Source: Cerrena zonata
Lineage: Eukaryota > Basidiomycota > Agaricomycetes > Polyporales > Cerrenaceae
Assembly (NCBI GenBank): GCA_038087015.1
Contig: JASBNA010000044.1
Location: 124,001-188,000 of the forward strand
DNA: 64,000 nucleotides
Direction of reading: 5' to 3'
Shown: one piece after another, positions 1 through 9,967 of the stretch
Layout: each line of letters opens with the position of its first letter
Position numbering within the stretch: the stretch's first letter is position 1
Program-made: the position numbers and the translations under genes
Notes under the pieces: model-generated
Database searches by the model: none
What the model was told of the DNA's origin: nothing
The model's input: only the letters and a program-made list of their open reading frames with translations

Positions 1-2911
1 ATCCATTAGCGCCTTGGATGGTTAAATCAAAAGACACTTATATAAGGTTGGGTCATATATTTGAGATTTTGAAATTACCGGACTATATTCATGATTTAAT
101 TCAATTATGCTATATTCCTATGAGATTAATCAAAGAAATAATCAATGTTCGTTTGACTTATGCCAGGAAATTGCATAATCCTACATTAATGATGATCGAT
201 CAAATGATTGATGATTTCAAGTCTTATATAACCATCGCCCTTGAAGTTAAGCTGGGTGTAATGGAGTATTGTAAACCCGATGCTACTAAAACGTGGGTAT
301 TGAGTGACCCATTCGATAATGAAACATTGGATTTTGATAATGTTCTTTTACTGTGTGTGAGATATTTCCTTGTCTTACTCAATCGTAAGTTAATCGATAG
401 TTCAAGGTCACCAACTACATTTAGGACATTCAAAGAACCGGATGAATTAGAGGATACTTGGAATTATCTTAAATTATTAGGTAGCTTTGTTGAAGGTGCG
501 TCTATAGTTGTCGCAGAGAATATTACATTATTAACTTCTAAGTTAGTTCAAAGATTATTTGCATATTTTAACAACCAAATTCGAACCACTCCACCACAAA
601 GTCAAGGTGCTTCAGATTTAATTAGATGGTATACTTCGACGACTGAAAACTTTGCTCAAATCCGTCGTAAATTGGCAAGATTTACCGGCCAACTCTCTCG
701 TGACTTCAGTAATGCTCTTGTATTTGACATTCCCACCTCTCCTGGTAACCGTACTAAAATGTTGTTGGAAAATTTGAGAGCCAGTAACCATTTCTTAGTT
801 TATACTGGTACTGTTGAAACTCAAGGTACTTATTTTTTTGCTAGTCCTGAGTTACTTGGAAATGAACACGAAATAGTTAAGATTTTGAATGGTTCCTATG
901 TTGGTATTGATTCTTCGGGGTCAAGTTTAGAATTTTCGGATTTATTAAAATTAGTTCAGTTAGATGAAGATAAAGAAGAAGTAGTGGTGAGCGATGAATT
1001 TCCTAAACCAATGGAGCCATCTCACCTTTTCAACCAAGCTCGTCAGTCATTACCTTCTAACCCAGGTGACTTAGCTTATGTTATAGCCCTCTGTCCTGCA
1101 AAACCTATAGTTTGGGAAGGTGAAGTTGTTAATGTTCATATAGATGAAGTGCCAATTACCGATGTCAAAGTTGGCGAAATGTTGGTTATAACCAAATTAC
1201 CTCATTATCACTTACATTTTGTGAGGGCAAGATTTTTAGAAGCCATTGATGAAGCATTGCTTATAGGCGGACGTATTCCAAAGATTGGTCAAAGATGCTC
1301 TTTAGATAGGGTTCACCATGAATTGACCAAGATTAATCGTGCTTTCTTCAAAATGTCTTTGGCAGTTTTAGATTCAGTGAAAACAGTTCGTGAGAAGTGT
1401 AAAGCAACTGCTCCAGAAGGTGGATATCAAGAACTCATCAATAATTATTTTGTTTACGCGAGAGACTACGGTAAGAACACTGTTAAGAATCTTGACTCAT
1501 CTAGAAAATCGACAGTGATCATGAAACTTATTCAGTTATCTATTGAATGGGTGAGTTTTATATGTGATGATTGTATTCCAACTGATCGCAGACTTTTAGA
1601 TATTGTGTCTTAGCATTGGAATTTGCTATGGATATGACTAGGGGCTTCAATGTTTTAGTATTAAGCAACGACCAATTTTATCGAATGAAATTGAAAGTTG
1701 CACGCTGTATGTCTTTGCTTATTTCACATTTTGATATTATGGGTGCAAGATCCAGTGAAGCAGAAAAGAGAACTTTACTTAAGTGGACTTCACAAAGGCA
1801 TAGAATTGAGAATTCTGCGGATGATGAATACATTATCAAAGCTTATCAAGAAGATGTTATGAAGGCTCTTGAGCAAGTTGAAGATTCTAGAAGAGATTTA
1901 GAGGAACAATTACATGCAGTTGGAAGAGTCTTAGATGTTACTGACTCTGAATATCAATTTGTTACATTATTAGCATCATCTTTTTCAAGTGTTTCCATCA
2001 GATGGCAAAAGAAATCGTTCGTTGGTGGTGGTTCATTTGGTCAAGTTTTCCTCGCAATTAATTTAGATACTGGTGGATTAATGGCGGTTAAAGAAATAAG
2101 ATTCCATGATAGTCAATCTATCAAAATTGTGCCATCAATCAAAGATGAAATGACCATTCTAGAAATGTTAAACCATCCAAATGTTGTTCAATACTATGGG
2201 GTTGAAGTTCATCGTGATAAAGTTTACATATTTATGGAATTTTGTGAAGGTGGTTCACTTTCTGGTTTATTAGCACACGGAAGAATTGAAGATGAGATGG
2301 TCATTCAAATTTATACTTTACAAATGTTAGAAGGGCTTGCATTCTTACACCACCAAGGGGTCATTCATCGTGATATCAAGCCAGAAAATATATTGTTGGA
2401 TAGAAATGGTGTTGTTAAGTTTGTTGATTTTGGTGCAGCCAAGGTTATTGCAACAAGCGGTAAGACAAGAGGATCATCATCAGTTTCCAGCTCAACTCGT
2501 GCCATCGGTAACCATAATAATGTTAACTCGATGACTGGTACTCCAATGTATATGTCACCGGAAGTCATTACTGGACAATATTCAGATAGAAACGGAGTTG
2601 TTGATATTTGGTCGTTAGGATGCTGTGTATTAGAAATGGCCACTGGTCGTAGACCATGGGCCAATTTGGATAACGAATGGGCAATCATGTATCATATTGC
2701 AGCCGGTCATCAACCCGAACTACCATCTCGGGATCAATTAAGTGAAGCTGGTATTAAATTCTTATCCAAATGTTTGGAGCATGATCCAAAGAAGAGATCT
2801 AGTGCTGCAGAATTATTAAACGATCCCTGGATAGTTCAAATCAGACAAGTTGCTTTCGAATCCGAAGGTGGCAGTACTCCATCGTCAGAAGCAGGTTCTG
2901 AATTACAATAA
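1..2911 (+). CDS. SSK2: MAPKKK of the HOG osmostress pathway, 3' part, one frameshift
   Basis: This is the C-terminal part of the Ssk2/Ssk22 kinase that phosphorylates Pbs2 in the high-osmolarity MAPK cascade. The frame is already open at base 3, so the N-terminus lies outside the window. Bases 3-1613 encode the regulatory region before the kinase. The kinase domain runs from about 2000 to 2850, with GGGSFGQV (Gly loop), AVKE (Lys), HRDIKPEN (catalytic loop), DFG and a GTPMYMSPE activation segment. The frame stops at 1611-1613, but homology continues without a gap in the -1 frame from about 1592 (TFRYCVLALEFAM). One A is missing in the AGACTTTT context at 1590-1597. This could be a sequencing error or a real mutation; if real, the kinase domain would be lost. 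PBS2, its substrate, lies in the same window and also carries a one-base lesion. Confidence 0.93.
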
Positions 2912-2934
2912 CTTCACTAGATGGCTTCGATTCG

Positions 2935-2981
<47 letters not shown>

Positions 2982-3171
2982 TGATTATTTTTAATTTAGC
3001 TTTTGCAAATTCCTTTTCATCCTATGTATTATCTTAGCTTTTTATACTTATTGGTTCTTCTTTTCGGTCTTTAGATTTTTCTACATGTAATATATATATA
3101 TACTTTATATTTTTATTGGTATTTACAATCTATATATACATGAATCACAAAATTCTTTTCAAAAGAACAAA
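2912..3171. other. Convergent intergenic spacer with long T tract
   Basis: This spacer lies between the 3' ends of SSK2 (+) and IMG2 (-). It contains a T tract of about 35 bases at 2941-2976 and an AT-rich stretch with TATATA elements near 3090-3140. These are plausible 3' end formation signals. No reading frame is supported. Confidence 0.6.
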
Positions 3172-3546
3172 TTAGTTAATATTGACATCAAATACTTCCT
3201 TAATAGAGTCAATGAAGTCTCCTTTAATCTTTAACTGTCCTGCTTTCTTATTAACGGTAACGTATTTATCTTGAATATGAGGTAATTTGTCTAACAAGTC
3301 ATTTTTGAATTCTTCAACATCACCTTCGACTCTTTTGATTTCAGTAAGAACTCTAGTATTTTGAACGACTCTATAAACGGGCCAATGTCCGTATTTTGTT
3401 TTCTTTATATTATAATTATTTTTACCAAATCCATTATTTGGTAAATCGGATATGCTGATTGAAGACAACGAAGGAAATGCATATGGGGTGACAGGCTTTT
3501 TGGGAATAGATACTCTCAAGTATCCTAACGCTATAGTTGGTCTCAT
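3172..3546 (-). CDS. IMG2: Mitochondrial large ribosomal subunit protein mL49 (Img2)
   Basis: A protein of 124 residues. The conserved mL49/Img2 core is visible: WPVYRVVQNTRVLTEIKRVEG, then a KNDLLDKLP segment, then a C-terminal beta-rich part ending VFDVNIN. Members of this family are structural proteins of the mitochondrial 54S subunit and are needed for respiratory growth. The N-terminal 30 residues are rich in Arg, Ser and Pro and low in acidic residues, as expected for a mitochondrial presequence. ATG at 3544-3546 is the only sensible start. The gene converges with SSK2 and is followed upstream by the 3' end of ZAP1 in the same direction. The promoter region 3547-3842 includes an A tract near 3628-3646. 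Confidence 0.88.
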   Translation of the reverse strand: MRPTIALGYLRVSIPKKPVTPYAFPSLSSISISDLPNNGFGKNNYNIKKTKYGHWPVYRVVQNTRVLTEIKRVEGDVEEFKNDLLDKLPHIQDKYVTVNKKAGQLKIKGDFIDSIKEVFDVNIN

Positions 3547-3842
3547 AGTATATAATATTTGGTTAAATCAAAGTCTAATGAAATGGTCTTTTGAAGAGAT
3601 TGATTTTTCATTTGACCAAAAGAGAAAGAAAAAAAAAAAAAAAAAAGGGAAAAGAAAGGACGTGCATGAACTCATTTTTTTAAAAAGCGGATGTTTGGGT
3701 CTTTATTCAAAAAATAATCTATAAAAAATTGCAACCAATTCTACAGCTATAAGATTGATCACTATTGAAGAAAATGATAATAAATAATGTATATTAAAGA
3801 GAAATATTCATTTGACTCGTTACAATAAATAGGAGGAAGGCA

Positions 3843-5711
3843 TTAGTCGATTTGGTGAAGTTTCAAATGTTTTGTAAAGGCGATTTTTTTATCGAATTCC
3901 TCACCACAATGGTCACATTTGAATAATTTAGTATGAATTTTCATATGTTTAGTTAAATTTGAACTTTCACTAAATCTTTTACCACAATTTGGCCATTTAC
4001 AAACAAGGGGTTTTTCACCAGTATGGGTTCTATTATGAATTGACAAACTTGAACTAGTAGCGAAATTTTTACCACAAATATTACATTTAAAAGGTTTTTC
4101 ACCGGAATGAATTCTCATATGTTGTTTTAGCATTGAATCGACAGCAAAAGAAGAGCCACAGACTGAACATTTGCAAGGTTTATAATTAGTATGAATATGA
4201 ATATGTCTTAATAATTTTTGTCTTTGAGTAAAATGTTTACCATGATTACGTTCACAATCAATCCAATTACAATGATAGATAGATTTCCCACTACCAATAT
4301 GATCATTCATTAGATGATTTTGTAAATCACCCGAATCATTATGAGTTTTATCACAAGATATGGGAGAACCATCTGAATTAGTACCAATTTGCCATTTACA
4401 AGTGAATTTATCATCAATTTTATGAGAACAATTTGAACGACAAGAACTTTTTTTGGGAGATATCTTCATTGAAGTTATTGTGAAGGGAGAAGATTCACGA
4501 TCATTATCAAATTCATTTTTAATAATTTTATTATCGGGAGAAGATAACGAAGATTTTGAAATGGAATTTGGAGTTAAAATGGGAGATTCCTTTTTATATA
4601 AAGAGTTATTAATATCATGTTTACCACGATGACAATTCAAATGGGTTATCAAGGTGTTTAAATCTTCATTCATATAATTACAATCATTCCATTCACATTG
4701 AAACGATTGATTTGCATTAGGAGAATTATAATCTTGATCAATATGATCATTAATTAAATGATTCATTAAAGTATCATCGGTGACTTTTTTAAAACAATTA
4801 TCCCAACGACAAGCAAAAGTTGATAAGTTTGGTTTTTCTGATTGGGATAATAATTCAGGAACCACTAAAGGTTTTTCATTAAAATTTAATAAATTTTCAT
4901 CTTTATTTGACATGATTTTTTTAAAATTATTAAACTGAATATAGAAATCAAAATCAGACATCATTTTTTCACTAGTATTTGTTGGAATTCTAGTATGGAA
5001 ACAAGATTGATGAAGATTATGATCATTTGTATTTAGAGAAGTATCTGGATGACAGGGATGAGGGAAATGAAGTTTAATATTATCATTATCATTTAATTTT
5101 CTCTTTTTAATAGAAGATGATTCTAAATCAAAATTTTTATGAACATTACCAATTAAGTTTTCAAAAATTGGTTTTTTCTGATATTGTAAATCACATAAAT
5201 TATCTCGATGATTTGTTGAATCTTGACAACAACTATTTGAATCAAGACATGACGGATCATTACATACTTCTTCATAAGCCAGCGGTAGTAATGATTGATC
5301 CAATCCATCATCACAACAAGAAAGTTCATTATAATCACAATTTTTACAATCATCATTTTCAATTAAATTATCATCACATGAATGGAAATAACAATCATCT
5401 AACTCATCACAGAAAATCTCATTACATATATTTAGTTCATCCTCCAACTGTTTACAAGAATCAATCAGAGATGAAGTTAGTACTGGTGCTTTAGTAAGTT
5501 GCTGTTCTTGTACTGCCTCATCCTTTTCCTTTTCCTGATTCTCTTGATTATGATCATGATCATGATTATGAATATGTCCATGTATATGGGTGTGATCCTT
5601 ATGTTTATGGATATGTCCATGAACATACCCATGAGTTAGCACCATCTGATCATTATAGAGCTTGTCATATAGCTCTTGAGACATGGTAGTTGATGGAGTT
5701 ATCCTGGACAT
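3843..5711 (-). CDS. ZAP1: Zinc-responsive C2H2 transcription factor, Zap1/Csr1 type
   Basis: A protein of 622 residues matching Zap1, the activator of zinc-uptake genes in zinc starvation. Two separate fingers lie near residues 298-325 (FACRWDNC) and 337-363 (FQCEWNDC), matching the zinc-sensing pair of Zap1. A C-terminal array from about 437 contains FTCKW, YHCNWIDC, CKCSVC, FKCNIC, LVCKWPNC and finally FKCDHC, all with C2H2 spacing and TGEKP-type linkers. Residues 24-55 are a run of HGH/HIH/HDHDH repeats, likely metal-binding. The middle is acidic and Cys-rich (DDCYFHSCDDN), resembling the metal-responsive activation region. In S. cerevisiae the last finger-like unit is degenerate, whereas here it is complete. 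I saw no full ZRE (ACCTTNAAGGT) upstream in 5712-5834, so autoregulation is not evident. Confidence 0.88.
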   Translation of the reverse strand: MSRITPSTTMSQELYDKLYNDQMVLTHGYVHGHIHKHKDHTHIHGHIHNHDHDHNQENQEKEKDEAVQEQQLTKAPVLTSSLIDSCKQLEDELNICNEIFCDELDDCYFHSCDDNLIENDDCKNCDYNELSCCDDGLDQSLLPLAYEEVCNDPSCLDSNSCCQDSTNHRDNLCDLQYQKKPIFENLIGNVHKNFDLESSSIKKRKLNDNDNIKLHFPHPCHPDTSLNTNDHNLHQSCFHTRIPTNTSEKMMSDFDFYIQFNNFKKIMSNKDENLLNFNEKPLVVPELLSQSEKPNLSTFACRWDNCFKKVTDDTLMNHLINDHIDQDYNSPNANQSFQCEWNDCNYMNEDLNTLITHLNCHRGKHDINNSLYKKESPILTPNSISKSSLSSPDNKIIKNEFDNDRESSPFTITSMKISPKKSSCRSNCSHKIDDKFTCKWQIGTNSDGSPISCDKTHNDSGDLQNHLMNDHIGSGKSIYHCNWIDCERNHGKHFTQRQKLLRHIHIHTNYKPCKCSVCGSSFAVDSMLKQHMRIHSGEKPFKCNICGKNFATSSSLSIHNRTHTGEKPLVCKWPNCGKRFSESSNLTKHMKIHTKLFKCDHCGEEFDKKIAFTKHLKLHQID

Positions 5712-5959
5712 TTTTGATAGAGACCTGGAATACTTTTACTTATCTCTAATGACTGATTTGAAAAAAACTCAAAAACCCAACCAAAACTACAAGTTACTTA
5801 CTCAAAACTCCCAGTTTTCTTCTAATATTGTTAACTAATTCAATTGGTTGTATTGAGGATCACAAAATTTTAACAAATGAGTAGCTGCGTTCTGAGGGTT
5901 GCAAGTGACCTTGGTAGTTATGCTGCTGGTGACTGGGTTTTTTGAAAAGATGATGTAAA

Positions 5960-6180
5960 GAGAAGACATAGGTATAGACAAGACATCGACAAGACCTAGA
6001 CAAGATATAAATATAGACATAGTTATAGCCACTAACAAGACATAGACGTAGGTATAGATTTAAACAAGATATAGACATAGATATAGACATAGACATAGAC
6101 ATAGGCATAAACAAGACATAGACAAGACATAGACAGGACATAGACAAGACATAGACAAGACATAGACAAGACATAGGTAT
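5960..6180. repeat. AGACAT/AGACAA short tandem repeat block
   Basis: Imperfect head-to-tail hexamers AGACAT, AGACAA and AGATAT repeat for about 200 bases. The block is most regular at 6062-6180. The long minus-strand open frames that cover it consist only of translated repeat (Ser-Cys-Leu-Val-Tyr runs) and are not taken as genes. Confidence 0.8.
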
Positions 6181-6283
6181 AATCAATATATAAGATAGAT
6201 ACGACAGATATAGGAGTAAAAGGAGAGAACACGAAGGCTAAACAATCCCTCGTCCCATGACCTTGCTTCTTAAACCGGGTTGT

Positions 6284-6751
6284 TTAATATTCCAGGTTTA
6301 CGAAAGACTCCCGTAAGGCTTCCTGCCGTGAAGGCCTTTCCTCTTTTATATAAGTACACCCGCACACCTTGACCATTTGCAGCCAGATGGGCATTCTATA
6401 CTTGGAAGTGTAGGAAGTACCGTGACTGCTTAACAACATATCATTTTGTAATTTGGAATAACAGGTATTCAGTATCTTTGTAGCGTGAATATTAGCCATA
6501 TTTGTATGCCATTACACCGAACCTATTTTTACTATTGATTTATTGGCTATTGCTTCTCGATTCGATTCCTTCTTAATATAATACGCCTGGCTGTGAACCC
6601 TTGAACCGCAGTGCCTTTTAATATCATTGGCGATTGGAAAAGTGCCGAAAGCTTGTTCATAGCCCAGATCCTTGGTACCCAGTCTGCCCATCACCTCATG
6701 TTTCCATGTTTCGTATTCCTTAACCTGCCCGACTAACGAGCACAGGAAAAC
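6284..6751 (-). pseudogene. Interrupted reading frame, unrecognised
   Basis: A single minus-strand frame of 156 codons is broken by one TAA at 6512-6514. Upstream of the stop it reads through GRLGTKDLGYEQAFGTF and HSQAYYIKKESNREAIAN. Downstream it has SKYRMPIWLQMVKVCGC and IKEERPSRQEALRESF. The composition is protein-like, and the GC content is higher than in the surrounding spacer. I recognise no family. It may be a remnant of a gene or transposable element, or a chance open frame. Confidence 0.35.
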
Positions 6752-7007
6752 TCAAAGCGATGCCACAGAGCTCCCTTGAAGCTTAATTGACATGTAATTG
6801 GCCTGACATCATGTGCTAGGCTACCGAAAACTCTAGTTACCAGTGGTTTAATATTACAATTCTCATACAGTTTAACTTAATTTTAAACTTTATTCAATTT
6901 AACTTTCTGCACACCAACGTATAAGTTTTTTTCACTACGAGTTCTGTGATACATGTAGGGTACAACCTCCACGCTCCTACTTGTGTACCCAATACTCTAC
7001 ATTTACC

Positions 7008-7071
7008 CAATACTTAATACATTTGTTTATCAATACTTAATACATTTGTTTATCAATACTTAATACATTTA
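7008..7071. repeat. 23-bp tandem repeat
   Basis: The unit CAATACTTAATACATTTGTTTAT begins at 7008, 7031 and 7054, giving two full copies and a third that diverges after ATACATTT. The copies are identical over the shared length, so the array is recent. Confidence 0.85.
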
Positions 7072-7263
7072 CACTGTAGGGTGTGGTGGTACGGATGTAA
7101 CGCGAAGATCGCCAATTGTAAACATCATGAGGCTACAGCATACAATGTTGCTGAGTTGGGAAGCGTTTTCGAGGTGAATGCCAGGGATAATGGCTACTGT
7201 AATGGCTGATTAAGATAATGGAGTAGCGTACGTATCACCGCAAGATAATAGATTATTGTATAC

Positions 7264-7335
7264 TGTATGTATTATTGTATGGATTACTGTACGTATTATT
7301 GTATGGATTACTGTACGTATTACCGTATATATTAC
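7264..7335. repeat. 24-bp tandem repeat
   Basis: Three consecutive 24-base units begin at 7264, 7288 and 7312. Each has the form TGTAYGTATTAYYGTAT followed by GGATTAC or a variant. Related half-units continue to about 7360. Confidence 0.8.
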
Positions 7336-7467
7336 CAGTATTACTGTATATATCACTAAATATATATATTTATATGTTATGGACTGTTATGGATATTGTT
7401 GTGGATACTGTTATGGCAGACATTGGCGTAATTAGGCCGTTGGGAGTGCCAGCACGTATATCCTCTG

Positions 7468-7653
7468 CTAAGGCGGAGGCATACCTAAGATCTTATTACG
7501 GATTTTGGGTCGGAGCAAAATATTTTCCAACAAATTCACTTTAAACCAAGCTACTTGTGAAACTTCTCTAAAGGTTTCTCTTTCTTCCCATGCATTCTGA
7601 GAATGGCCAGTTTGTCGTACTTTTAATCCCAGCTGCTGATACCAAATTTGTGT
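7468..7653 (-). pseudogene. Coding-looking fragment of 61 codons, unrecognised
   Basis: A minus-strand frame is bounded by stops at 7654-7656 and 7468-7470, with no ATG near its upstream end. It includes IWYQQLGLKVRQTGHSQ, NAWEERETFREVSQVAWF and LLRPKIRNKILGMPPP. Codon content and amino-acid balance look like a real protein tail rather than random AT-rich DNA. It may be the C-terminal remnant of a lost gene or element. I cannot name the family. Confidence 0.3.
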
Positions 7654-8263
7654 TTAGAATAACTATGGTTTCGCGCACCTGCCAGAATCAGTTTTATTGT
7701 AAACAGAATTGACAAAGTATTTGTCAAATTATAGCGACCAGAAACGGGGTTTGTTCATCTTCATCGTGTGGGTGGTGTCCCTGTAAATCTACATCATTGT
7801 ACTGAATCTCTCCAATGTTATTTTATTATATTCTTTTGAGGTTGTTTTGTTTTGATGGCTGCTGCATCTCGAGAAATTTCCTAATTTGGACTGATTTCAT
7901 CTTTAACAATAGTTCCTATTTCTAAACCAGATAATTGAATTAAGCTACTCAAATGATAAAGGCTATTATTAAAGCTACTAATTAAACTTTCAAGACAATC
8001 CGCAGATAATTTAAGTGATCATACTATTGTTTGCCTCTGAAATCCTCATTTTTACACCTGTCCCTCTCTTCATCGGTACTTAATTGTTTATTATTTTTCA
8101 ATTTTGTAATCTGCTTCATGTTGAAAGGGTTCCTCTTTATTAATAAGTCATTTCCTTACTTTTTTGTCTTGCTTAAAAAAAATTGACATTTTCAAAATTT
8201 GACCATAAATTGAATAATTCTTTATTTGTCATCCCGATCTATCCCTTAAACTTAAATGCTAAA

Positions 8264-9805
8264 ATGGCATTTATAAATATCTTTAAGAAGGCAAAAAACC
8301 ATAATAAAGATAAAAAATCGTCATGTCAAACAAGTCAGCCACCAATACCCAAGAAACAAGATCATCATCTACAGAAAACCCATTCTGACTCATCTTTCAA
8401 CTCTTCATTAAACCCTCCTAACAACCAAATTAATATGACTAATAAGCAGTTGAAAAAATCAACTAGCTTCATCTCCAAATTATCGCTTAAGCTAGTTCAC
8501 CAATCTTGTCCCTCAAAATCCTCGGTTGCTTCCTCTTGTCAACATCAAAAATCGCCAAGTCAATACTCAAAATCGTCTTGTCAATCAATCAAACCTCTAC
8601 CAAGTCCTCTCACGAGTGGCGCATCCTCAAGTCGACCCCAATTAAATCCTGGCAGATCATTTGCAACCAAAGACTATAAATTGTCAGATGTTTCTACCAA
8701 TAATGAAAATAAATCTCTTCCACTCACTCCATTAAGTGATACTTTTAATATGAGTGAATTAATAGCTCCTTATCAGAATTTTGAAACTCCCAAAAATCAA
8801 TTAATTACTTCTACTCCGATGAATCCAAAACGCTCTATTCAATCCCCAAGGAAACTTGACTTTATCGACTGCTCTTCCTTTGACGATGATATAAGTAGTA
8901 AAAACTTGCTAAGTCCAACCGCAAGAACCGCAAGATCTGCAAGCTCGAATTTCTTCGATACCGATGACGGATCGATAATAGACGCTAACATTCAAATATT
9001 CAAAACTTACTCCCATGGTAAACAATCGAATTTAAGATTCATTAGTACTTCTTCTCCCATTCCTTCAGAGTCTTCTCAAGATCATATAAATACTTCCACA
9101 AGCCCTTCACCACTACCTCGAGTTAAAAGCGTTGGCAAACTGACTACCATTGAACATTCCCACAATTCTTGTCATCTGTTGAGTGAAGATATAAGTGACC
9201 CAATAGATGACTACTCAGGAGACGAAGAATTAGAATTCAGTGATAGCAAAGAGTTATTCAGAAGCGAATTACTTTCTTTGGTTCAAGATCATAAACTTTT
9301 AATTGAAAAACATGAAGACGAAATTAAAAAATTAAAGACTTTATTACAACAAGAACGTGAAGTGGTCTCAAGGTTATCTTCTCCTCAAACAAAATCAACT
9401 CCAAGGCTCAATTATAGTGAAGTTTCTCCTCAAACAACACTCCCTGCAAACCGTAATAAGAAAAGAAGATCTGGATTTATTCCTTTCAACATCGTTGTTT
9501 CAACTGATGCCTCTATGAATGACTCTTCCACCGATCTTTTACCTCCTTTCAAACTTGGCCAATCATCTACCCTTAATTCCCCCACCATAAAATCCCGCAA
9601 ACCTTCACTGGGATCCAATGCATCGTCAGTAATGAGTACTTCTCACCAAATTCCAAAATCAAATGGCCATGTCCAAGATTATCTGGGCGAATTGGGCATC
9701 ATCCATAACTACCAAGAAGACAGTTCCTGCGTTTCCCAGTGTGACTCGGAACTCACTATGCACACGCACTTCACAAATCCTGATTGCTACTTGCAAGTCA
9801 AGTAG
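8264..9805 (+). CDS. Serine-rich protein with short coiled coil, function unknown
   Basis: A protein of 513 residues from ATG 8264 (context AAAATGGCA). The frame is open further upstream but has no earlier ATG. The N-terminus MAFINIFKKAKNHNKDKK is basic. Residues 20-320 are low-complexity, rich in Ser, Pro, Gln and Asn, with many SP/TP sites. A predicted amphipathic helix or coiled coil lies around 330-370 (SELLSLVQDHKLLIEKHEDE). The C-terminal 100 residues are again Ser-rich and end CYLQVK. No catalytic motif is seen; it could be a phosphorylated scaffold or regulatory protein. Its last 30 codons and 3' flank are duplicated at 11689-11948, so this 3' end is one breakpoint of the local duplication. 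Confidence 0.75.
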   Translation: MAFINIFKKAKNHNKDKKSSCQTSQPPIPKKQDHHLQKTHSDSSFNSSLNPPNNQINMTNKQLKKSTSFISKLSLKLVHQSCPSKSSVASSCQHQKSPSQYSKSSCQSIKPLPSPLTSGASSSRPQLNPGRSFATKDYKLSDVSTNNENKSLPLTPLSDTFNMSELIAPYQNFETPKNQLITSTPMNPKRSIQSPRKLDFIDCSSFDDDISSKNLLSPTARTARSASSNFFDTDDGSIIDANIQIFKTYSHGKQSNLRFISTSSPIPSESSQDHINTSTSPSPLPRVKSVGKLTTIEHSHNSCHLLSEDISDPIDDYSGDEELEFSDSKELFRSELLSLVQDHKLLIEKHEDEIKKLKTLLQQEREVVSRLSSPQTKSTPRLNYSEVSPQTTLPANRNKKRRSGFIPFNIVVSTDASMNDSSTDLLPPFKLGQSSTLNSPTIKSRKPSLGSNASSVMSTSHQIPKSNGHVQDYLGELGIIHNYQEDSSCVSQCDSELTMHTHFTNPDCYLQVK

Positions 9806-9967
9806 ATTATGTACTTTACGATCCAAATCTATAATATTTTTTTTTTTTTTTTTTTTTTTACTTTTTTTTTTTCGCAGCTATTTTAATACCTAATATATTT
9901 TTTATACCTTAATACATACTTCTGCTATAAAATAAGTAAGCGAATAGTATTCATAAGTTATGAAATA

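Larger units (their letters stand above)
5712..8263. other. Long gene-poor region with tandem repeats and decayed frames
   Basis: About 2.5 kb lies between the ZAP1 start and the next gene without a convincing intact gene. It holds a minisatellite-like block (5960-6180), an interrupted frame on the minus strand (6284-6751), a 23-bp repeat (7008-7071), a 24-bp repeat (7264-7335) and a coding-looking minus-strand frame (7468-7653). From 7660 to 8263 it is AT-rich and I see nothing beyond promoter-type sequence. No tRNA or complete transposon could be recognised. Confidence 0.6.

Noticed and set aside
1581..1625. Programmed -1 frameshift in SSK2
   Set aside because: There is no slippery heptamer in the required phase and no obvious downstream structure; a missing A explains it more simply.
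5835..6232. Several overlapping minus-strand frames with MSCLCLVYVL-type repeats that look like membrane proteins
   Set aside because: They are translations of the AGACAT/AGACAA tandem repeat in different frames and have no other coding support.
7075..7540. Possible solo LTR on the minus strand, starting TGTTGG at about 7540
   Set aside because: No matching CCAACA/TG end, target-site duplication or second LTR could be found by eye, and the TGTTGG lies inside a coding-like frame.
7275..7544. Plus-strand frame of 89 codons
   Set aside because: Its first half is the 24-bp repeat, and the opposite strand has the better coding-like sequence.
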